Assembly: GCA_029834535.1 (NCBI GenBank)
Contig: JAQMWT010000279.1
Span: 1-32,798, forward strand
Length of the DNA stretch: 32,798 nt
Reading direction: 5' to 3'
From: Chrysophaeum taylorii
Taxonomy: Eukaryota > Sar > Pelagophyceae > Pelagomonadales > Pelagomonadaceae
Shown here: one piece after another, positions 26,744-32,798 of the stretch
Numbering within the stretch: position 1 is the stretch's first letter
Layout of the letters: each line of letters starts with the position of its first letter
Program-made: the position numbers and the translations under genes
The notes under the pieces: generated by a model
The model's database searches: none
Seen by the model: the letters and a program-made list of their open reading frames with translations, nothing else
Told to the model about the DNA's origin: nothing

Positions 26744-29700
26744 ATGATGTTTGTGGTGCCTCTCGTCGTGGCGGCAACGCGCGCGTCCGTGTTCGAGGAG
26801 TGGCTCGAGACGGACGCGCGGGCCCTCGAGCTCGCCGAGGACTCGGAGTTTGTGCGGCGTTGGAGGAGGAGTCCTCCTACGCCCCGGCGACAGCTTTATT
26901 ATTCTGGCAGCAGCGGCGTCTCGACGAGCTCGGCGCTCGTGACTGCGGCCGCGAACGGCGGGACGATTATCGTTTCCGACGACATTGCCGTGTCCGAAGA
27001 AGTCCGGTTCGTGGGCGTCAGTGCGAGCGTCGCGAGCGCGCCGGGCGAAGTCTTCGCTCTCTCCGGATCGAATCCAAATAACTTGCTCGAGTCGAGTTTC
27101 CGAATAGTCTACGTTGAGCGCTCGAACGTGACGCTCACGAGGCTCGTCATCACGGGCGGCAACGCGGACGTTGGCGGCGGCGTCCGCGTGACCCTCTTCA
27201 GCAACGCGACACTTCGCGAATGCGTCGTTCACGGAAACACCGCCGGCGACGACGAGTTCAGCTTGGGGGGGGGCCTCGCCGTCACCGACGGCAGCTCGGT
27301 GGTGGTCGTCGACTCGGTTATCTCCTCGAACCGGTCCCCGCGCGGAGACGGCGGCGGAATTTACGTCAGCAACGGCGAGTATTTACCCACGACGGACCTC
27401 GCGCTCGTCGACGCGGTCGTTAAGAACAACTCGGCTGGATTCGACGGGGGGGCGATGAGGATCACCGGCGCGGAAAACCCCGCCGTCGTCGAGTGTCACT
27501 TTTGCGTTGTCAAGGGCAATCGGGCGAGCGTCTTTTCGGAATATGGAAATGGCGGAATATACTTATTCGTGAACGCGGCCTTCTACGCGCGGAGCGGCGC
27601 CGTCCGGAACACTTACCGCCGCGCCGACGTCTATCTCTTTGACTTCTTTTCGAGAGCGACAGGAACACTGTTTGGCGCAGATCTCCTCACGACCGACGCT
27701 CGCTTCTCTTTCTTGAATTTTCCGCCCTACGTCGATTTCGTCGAGGCCTCGTACGCGCCGTCCCCGCGACCGTCGTTCCCGCCGACGCCAGCGCCATCAT
27801 TCTTTCCCGTACCGGTCCCCACCTTCTCCCCAACGCCATCGCCCTCAGCAGTGCCCTTGCCTGAGCCCACGCTGCCGCCATCGAGCCTTCCTGTCTCTAA
27901 GCCGACACCATCGCCTTCGGCGGTGCCGGTGCCGGAGCCGACAGCTTTGCCCTCTGCTGTCCCAATCTCGCAGCCCACTCCGTTGCCGTCGTCGGTGCCA
28001 GTGCCAAGGCCGACTGCTTCGCCATCGAGCCTTCCTATCTCTAAGCCGACAACGACGCCCTCGGCGGTGCCGGTGCCTGGGCCGACAGCTTTGCCCTCTG
28101 CTGTTCCAACTTCAGGACCCACGTCGTTGCCATCATCGGTGCCAACGTCCGAGCCGACTGCTTCGCCGTCGAGCCTCCCTATCTCCGAGCCGACGCCATC
28201 GCCTTCAGTGATGCCAGTGCCCGAGCCAACAACGGCTGTTCCATCGGCTGTCCCAATTTCGGGACCGACGTCATTGCCATCATCGGTGCCAATGTCCAAG
28301 CCGACTGCCTTGCCATCGAGCGTTCCTATCTCCAAGCCGACACCGCGGCCTTCGGTGTTTCCAGTGCCCGAACCTACGGCTTCGCCATCTGCTGTCCCAA
28401 TCTCGAAGCCCACGTCATTGCCATCGTCGGTGCCAATGCCAGAGCCGACTGTTTCACCATCGAGCGTTCCTGTCTCTGGTCCAACACCATCACCCTCCGT
28501 GTTGCCAGTACCCGAGCCTACGGCTTCGCCATCTGGTGTCCCAACTATGGAGCCGACGTCATTGCCGTCATCGGTGCCAATGCCCGAGCCGACTGTGTCG
28601 CCTTCGAGCATTCCTATCTCTGGTCCAACACCATCGCCTTCAGTGATGCCAGTGCCGCAGCCTACGGCTTCGCCATCTGCTGTCCCAATCTCCGAGCCCA
28701 CGTCGTCGCCATCGTCGGTGCCAATGGCAGAGCCGACTGTTCCACCATCGAGCGTTCCTATCTCTTGTCCAACACCATCACCCTCAGTGTTGCCAGTGCC
28801 CGAGCCTACGGCTTCGCCATCTGGTGTCCCGACTATGGAGTCGACGTCATTGCCGTCATCGGTGCCAATGCCCGAGCCGACTGCGTCGCCTTCGAGCATT
28901 CCTATTCCACAGCCGTCACCATCTCCTTCAGTGATGCCGGTGCCCGAGCCGACAGCATCGCCATCTGCTCTTCCAACTTTGGAGCCCACGGTTTTGCCAT
29001 CATCGGTACCTTTGCCTGAGCCGACTGCGTCGCCTTCGAGCGTTCCTATCCCAGGTCCAACACCATCGCCCTCGGCGTTGCCAGTGCCCGAGCCTACGGC
29101 TTCGCCATCTGCTGTCCCCATCTCGGAGCCCACGTCATTGCCATCATCGGTGCCAATGCCTGAGCCGACTGTTTCACCATCGAGCGTTCCTATCTCTGGT
29201 CCAACACCATCACCCTCAGTGTTGCCAGTGCCCGAGCCTACGGCTTCGCCATCTGCTGTCCCAACTATGGAGCCCACGTCATTGCCCTCCGCCATACCGA
29301 TACCAAAACCTACGGCGACACCGTCGAGCGTTCCTATCCCTGATCCTGCACCATCGCCCTCAGTGTTGCCAGTGCCCAAGCCTACGGCTTCGCCATCTGG
29401 TGGCCCAATCTCGGTGCCCACCGCATCGCCCTCAACAGTCCCAGTGCCCAAACCGACTTCATCGCCCTCGAGTGTTCCTATCTCAGATCCAACACCGTCC
29501 CCATCAGCGGTGCCGGTCCCTGAGCCCACAGCATCGCCATCCGTTGTTCCAATCTCTGTGCCAACGCAATCTCCCTCAGCAATGCCCTTGCCTCAGCCCA
29601 CGTTGCAGCCATCGAGCGTACCTTATCCAGATCCGACCGCATCGCCCTTGGCGCAGCCCTCAGCATCTCCTTCTACTGTTCCAAGCTCGGAGCCGACATC

Positions 29701-32689
29701 ATTACCCTCAGCAGTGCCTGTCCCGAAGCCCACGATGTCGCCATCAATTGTCCCTAATCCAGATCCGACGGCATCGCCGTCAGCAGTGCCGGTACCTGAG
29801 CCCACAGCGACGCCATCATCATTGCCGGTGCCTGAGCCCACAGCATCGCCATCAAGCGTCCCAGTCTCTGAGCCAACGCAATCTCCCTCAGCAATGCCTG
29901 TGCCGAAGCCCACACTAACGCCATCGAGTGTTCCTTATCCGGATCCGACGGCATCGCCATCAGGAATGCCAGTGCCCCAGCCTACAGCTTCACCATCTGC
30001 TGTCCCAATATCGGAGCCCACGGCATCACCCTCGACAATACCAGTTCCAGAGCCCACGCTGTCGCCATCGATTGTCCCTTATCCGTATCCGACGGCATCG
30101 CCATCAGCAGTGCCATTGTCCCAACCTACAGCTTCGCCATCTACTGTCCCTTTCTCGAAGCCCACGTCGTCACCGTCAACGGTTCCATTGCCTAAGCCGA
30201 CGATGTTGCCAACGAGTGTCCCTATCCCAAATCCAACGCCATCGCCATCAGAAGTGCCGGTGCCTGAGCCCACAGCTTCGCCGTCGAGTGTCCCTGTCTC
30301 GCGGCCGACGTCATCTCCCTCCGCAATACCCGTATCCGAGCCCACGGTGTCACCATCGAGCATTCCTAGCCCAATTCCCGCGCCATCGCCCTCGACTGTA
30401 CCAGTACCCAAGCCAACCCTGTCGCCATCGGGCGTTCCTATCCCATTCCCGACGGCTTTGCCCTCAGCGATGCCCGTGCCCAGGCCAACTGTTTTACCGT
30501 CGGGCGTCCCAAGATCAGAACCGATGATGTCACCGTCAACGGTGCCAGTGGCCAAGCCCACGGTGTCGCCATCGGATGCTCCTATTCCATATCCCACGCT
30601 GTCGCCTTCAGTTATTCCGGTTCCCGAGCCTACCCCGATACCGTCGTTCATCCCGAGCCCCGAGCCCGCGCCGGATCCTACGGCTTTCCCATCGGGCGTC
30701 CCGATCCCGGAGCCCACGACGTCGCCCTCAGCAGTCCCCGTCCCAGAGCCCACGTTGTATCCGTCGTTCATTCCGAGCCCAGAGCCGATGGTATCACCTT
30801 CTGCGGGTCCGTCGTCGTGCCCTTCGTCTGCGCCAACGTCCGTCCCGACTTCTGTGTCAACCCAATCACCCTCTGCCGTTCCAGCGCCTAAGCCCACATT
30901 GCTGCCATCAGGATCCCCGGTCTCGACGCCAACCTTGGTGCCATCGCCTTTGCCTGTTCCTGTGCCCACCCGATCACCCTCGACTTGGCCTACAAGACTC
31001 ACTTCTGCTCCTTCGCTATCCTGTCCTGGGATTCAGATCGTCCTCGATTTCGAGAATCTCAACCCTGGTGACATAATCTCGAAGCTTGAGCAAGATGCTG
31101 GCATCACGGTCCTGAATCCCTCTGGTGCATTCTTGGTGGGCTCTATTGCTGTCACGGCCGACAGCAACACGATATCGACAGACTACAACGCAGCCACTGT
31201 CTTCGATTCGAACTGCATCCCGCCGAGCTGCTCGGGCGGCGACAACGATCTCAGTTACGAGGACGAAGGAAACGTGATCATAATCAACGAAAACACGAAC
31301 AATGTCCCCGACGACTCGAGATCTGGTGGCACGCTCGAGTTGGACTTCGCTGGGTTAGGCGTTGGCCCGGTGCACATTGAGCAACTCACTCTGTTGGATC
31401 TCGACGGGAACGACCAGAATGAAATAAAATTGTTCACGAACGGCGTACTGACCCAAGAAATCGATGCCCCACCCGTCGGGGACAACAAGAAAGAGGTGTT
31501 GGAAATCGACGCCGAGGCTGACAAGTTTCTGTTTGTCACAACGGACTCGTTTGCGCTGAACAACATTCGGGTGTGTCTACCGACAGAGCACATCATCCCA
31601 ATTTGCAAAGGATTCGCTGAGCATGTCGACACCTCGGGGTACTACGCTGATGACCTGGCATTCTTCTCGAGTCCGGACACAGCCACTTCAACGGGGGGCA
31701 TATTCGAAATCAACTACGAGTTTCCGGTCGATTTTTCGACCACCAGTTTTCACTGGTGGGGTGCTATCGTGCCACCGGCTACAGGGTTGCTCACGTTCCG
31801 TACTGTGAGCGACGACTCGTCACAGGTGTGGGTGTTTGACGCCGGCGAGGGCTTCGACGGTGCGCAGCCTGATGTTGGCGGCGCTACGCTTGTGGCCGAC
31901 AATCACGGGTTGCACGCGGCCAAATCGAGTACAGATAATCCTGTCAACGTAAACTCTGGCGAACTCCGCGTGGTTCACGTCTACTTTGGTGAGGACTATG
32001 GAACCCAGCGTATGCTTCTCGAGTGGGCGATCGACGGATACAGCGACTTTACCTCTGACCTTTCGCGGCTTTTGAGCTGTAATTACACGACGACGCCCGC
32101 GCCTTCAACAATGCCGCAACCCGTTCCGACCATCGCCCGAGTTCTCCCTAGATCACCGAGTCCAACAATGGCGCCAGTAGAGCCACCAGTAGCAACTTCC
32201 GCCCCGACTGAGATTGGCATGGAGTTTAAAATCAACAGCGGTGATTTCCAGGTGCAAACTGGCCAAAGCGCGAAGGTAGTTGTCGAGTTCTCGGACGACA
32301 GTCCCGCCGGGCCCTGCATGGCCGTTGGCTGCAAACTGGAAGACCACTACACGACGGCCAATAGCGTCGTGGTTTCAGGTAACGCCGTATATTTCGACAA
32401 GATCACCTCGCACGCGCCGGGAAATGTGGTAAAAAAGAATTCGCTAGGAACATACGCTCAAAAGGCAAGCTTGAGATGCGCGAGGCGCCAAGCTTACAAG
32501 ATCGAGTATGGGCGGAGCTACAGCGCCGAGTTCGAAGTGCAGGCGCGGAACGACTTCGATAGTTGGGTCGAGTTCCCAGTGACACTCAAGCTGACGTGCG
32601 CGTTGCTCGACGCTGGCTATGACCCCCTTCCGCACCTCCAAGAGACGGTAGGTGTCGTCGTCGTCACAGGGTCGCGGCGGCTGCTGTGA
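26744..32689 (+). CDS. Giant secreted adhesin-like protein: beta-helix, PS-rich stalk, PA14-like domain
   Basis: 1981 aa from the ATG at 26744, one uninterrupted frame. The N-terminus MMFVVPLVVAATRAS is a signal peptide. Residues about 100-330 have the rhythm of a right-handed parallel beta-helix (pectin-lyase fold): GGGVRVT, NATLRECVVHGNTA, GGGLAV, VVVVDSVISSN, GGGIYVSNG. Residues about 338-1423 are a Pro/Ser/Thr-rich stalk of 12-residue PTxSPSxVPxxx units. After it comes an unassigned beta-rich domain (about 1426-1620, with VLDFENL and LELDFAGLG). A PA14-like domain follows (about 1620-1780: WWGAIVPPATGLLTFRTVSDDSSQVWV). A Cys-containing C-terminal domain (about 1820-1981) ends in SRRLL. 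There is no GPI signal or transmembrane helix. A wall or matrix protein that binds glycans is the likely role. The linkers resemble those of the oxidoreductase giant. Confidence 0.88.
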   Translation: MMFVVPLVVAATRASVFEEWLETDARALELAEDSEFVRRWRRSPPTPRRQLYYSGSSGVSTSSALVTAAANGGTIIVSDDIAVSEEVRFVGVSASVASAPGEVFALSGSNPNNLLESSFRIVYVERSNVTLTRLVITGGNADVGGGVRVTLFSNATLRECVVHGNTAGDDEFSLGGGLAVTDGSSVVVVDSVISSNRSPRGDGGGIYVSNGEYLPTTDLALVDAVVKNNSAGFDGGAMRITGAENPAVVECHFCVVKGNRASVFSEYGNGGIYLFVNAAFYARSGAVRNTYRRADVYLFDFFSRATGTLFGADLLTTDARFSFLNFPPYVDFVEASYAPSPRPSFPPTPAPSFFPVPVPTFSPTPSPSAVPLPEPTLPPSSLPVSKPTPSPSAVPVPEPTALPSAVPISQPTPLPSSVPVPRPTASPSSLPISKPTTTPSAVPVPGPTALPSAVPTSGPTSLPSSVPTSEPTASPSSLPISEPTPSPSVMPVPEPTTAVPSAVPISGPTSLPSSVPMSKPTALPSSVPISKPTPRPSVFPVPEPTASPSAVPISKPTSLPSSVPMPEPTVSPSSVPVSGPTPSPSVLPVPEPTASPSGVPTMEPTSLPSSVPMPEPTVSPSSIPISGPTPSPSVMPVPQPTASPSAVPISEPTSSPSSVPMAEPTVPPSSVPISCPTPSPSVLPVPEPTASPSGVPTMESTSLPSSVPMPEPTASPSSIPIPQPSPSPSVMPVPEPTASPSALPTLEPTVLPSSVPLPEPTASPSSVPIPGPTPSPSALPVPEPTASPSAVPISEPTSLPSSVPMPEPTVSPSSVPISGPTPSPSVLPVPEPTASPSAVPTMEPTSLPSAIPIPKPTATPSSVPIPDPAPSPSVLPVPKPTASPSGGPISVPTASPSTVPVPKPTSSPSSVPISDPTPSPSAVPVPEPTASPSVVPISVPTQSPSAMPLPQPTLQPSSVPYPDPTASPLAQPSASPSTVPSSEPTSLPSAVPVPKPTMSPSIVPNPDPTASPSAVPVPEPTATPSSLPVPEPTASPSSVPVSEPTQSPSAMPVPKPTLTPSSVPYPDPTASPSGMPVPQPTASPSAVPISEPTASPSTIPVPEPTLSPSIVPYPYPTASPSAVPLSQPTASPSTVPFSKPTSSPSTVPLPKPTMLPTSVPIPNPTPSPSEVPVPEPTASPSSVPVSRPTSSPSAIPVSEPTVSPSSIPSPIPAPSPSTVPVPKPTLSPSGVPIPFPTALPSAMPVPRPTVLPSGVPRSEPMMSPSTVPVAKPTVSPSDAPIPYPTLSPSVIPVPEPTPIPSFIPSPEPAPDPTAFPSGVPIPEPTTSPSAVPVPEPTLYPSFIPSPEPMVSPSAGPSSCPSSAPTSVPTSVSTQSPSAVPAPKPTLLPSGSPVSTPTLVPSPLPVPVPTRSPSTWPTRLTSAPSLSCPGIQIVLDFENLNPGDIISKLEQDAGITVLNPSGAFLVGSIAVTADSNTISTDYNAATVFDSNCIPPSCSGGDNDLSYEDEGNVIIINENTNNVPDDSRSGGTLELDFAGLGVGPVHIEQLTLLDLDGNDQNEIKLFTNGVLTQEIDAPPVGDNKKEVLEIDAEADKFLFVTTDSFALNNIRVCLPTEHIIPICKGFAEHVDTSGYYADDLAFFSSPDTATSTGGIFEINYEFPVDFSTTSFHWWGAIVPPATGLLTFRTVSDDSSQVWVFDAGEGFDGAQPDVGGATLVADNHGLHAAKSSTDNPVNVNSGELRVVHVYFGEDYGTQRMLLEWAIDGYSDFTSDLSRLLSCNYTTTPAPSTMPQPVPTIARVLPRSPSPTMAPVEPPVATSAPTEIGMEFKINSGDFQVQTGQSAKVVVEFSDDSPAGPCMAVGCKLEDHYTTANSVVVSGNAVYFDKITSHAPGNVVKKNSLGTYAQKASLRCARRQAYKIEYGRSYSAEFEVQARNDFDSWVEFPVTLKLTCALLDAGYDPLPHLQETVGVVVVTGSRRLL
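27756..31020 (+). repeat. PS-rich coding repeat with 36-bp unit and 144-bp higher-order period
   Basis: The basic unit is 12 codons (PTxSPSxVPxxx). In the middle, four different units form a 48-codon super-unit: the word CCTACGGCTTCGCCATCTG or a close match recurs at 28373, 28517, 28661, 28805, 29093, 29237 and 29381, each 144 nt apart or 288 where one copy (28949) has diverged. One step at the upstream edge (28226 to 28373) is 147 nt, an in-frame one-codon insertion. Flanking parts keep the 36-bp unit but lose the clear 144-bp order, as expected if the array grew from its centre by unequal exchange. Confidence 0.9.
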
Positions 32690-32798
32690 CACCACGGACG
32701 AGCCAGCACCCTGGCCACTACTACTGCACATGAATAAAATGGGAAATCGTAATTTAAGCAGCGCCTGATGAGTAGGATCCAGCTCGTCCGTGGTTTTA
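32690..32798 (+). other. 3' region of the adhesin gene with poly(A) signal and flanking inverted repeat
   Basis: AATAAA at 32733-32738, 44 nt after the stop codon, is a canonical polyadenylation signal. It lies inside a perfect 13-bp inverted repeat: ACCACGGACGAGC at 32691-32703, directly after the stop, and GCTCGTCCGTGGT at 32782-32794. The window ends 4 nt later, so the structure might extend further. Confidence 0.65.

Noticed and set aside
27727..29529. 600-aa Gly/Asp/Val-rich minus-strand open frame
   Set aside because: It is the antisense shadow of the PS-rich repeat, so it inherits the same periodicity (GTxDGDxVGS units). The sense frame continues into real domains on both sides.

Overview
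This is nuclear DNA from a compact eukaryotic genome. The evidence is GT-AG introns that restore reading frame in the first gene, signal peptides and type II membrane anchors of eukaryotic style, G/C-ending codon preference, many triplet microsatellites, and very large secreted proteins with PTxxPS-type linkers. Such linkers are familiar from photosynthetic stramenopiles, and a pelagophyte-like alga is my best guess. That assignment is an inference from protein style, because no rRNA or organelle marker is present. I see no tRNA, rRNA, CRISPR array, complete transposon or virus gene.

Layout: 1-2829 is non-coding, with a long foldback element at 217-354, a GC-rich block, a polypurine stretch and microsatellites. 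2830-13686 (+) is a four-exon gene for a secreted giant of about 3553 residues: FAD-dependent oxidoreductase, DUF1800, DUF1501, four copies of a ten-cysteine module, and two concanavalin-like domains. 13687-16013 has no convincing gene. 16014-17534 (+) is an ABC1/ADCK-type atypical kinase, tail to tail and 2 nt from a sulfotransferase on the minus strand (17537-18376). 19035-21230 (-) is a membrane-anchored copper amine oxidase. 21462-22430 (-) is an FKBP plus CS-domain protein. 22431-23480 is a repeat-rich spacer with a duplicated TATA-containing block. 23481-25736 (-) is an uncharacterised protein with a weakly chorein-like N-terminus. It diverges across only 46 bp from a ketopantoate reductase family gene (25783-26622, +). 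26744-32689 (+) encodes a second giant secreted protein: beta-helix, about 1085 residues of Pro/Ser/Thr-rich repeat built on a 144-bp higher-order unit, an unassigned beta-rich domain and a PA14-like domain. The window ends in its 3' region.

How the genes fit together: this is not an operon, and most genes are probably independent. Five of the eight products carry a signal peptide or membrane anchor (both giants, the sulfotransferase, the amine oxidase and the FKBP-CS protein), so the window leans towards secretory-pathway and cell-surface functions. The most unusual item is the first giant, which joins into one polypeptide families that in bacteria are usually separate, often neighbouring, genes.

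All start codons were placed at ATG. Introns were inferred from frame and domain continuity only, so transcript evidence would decide them.
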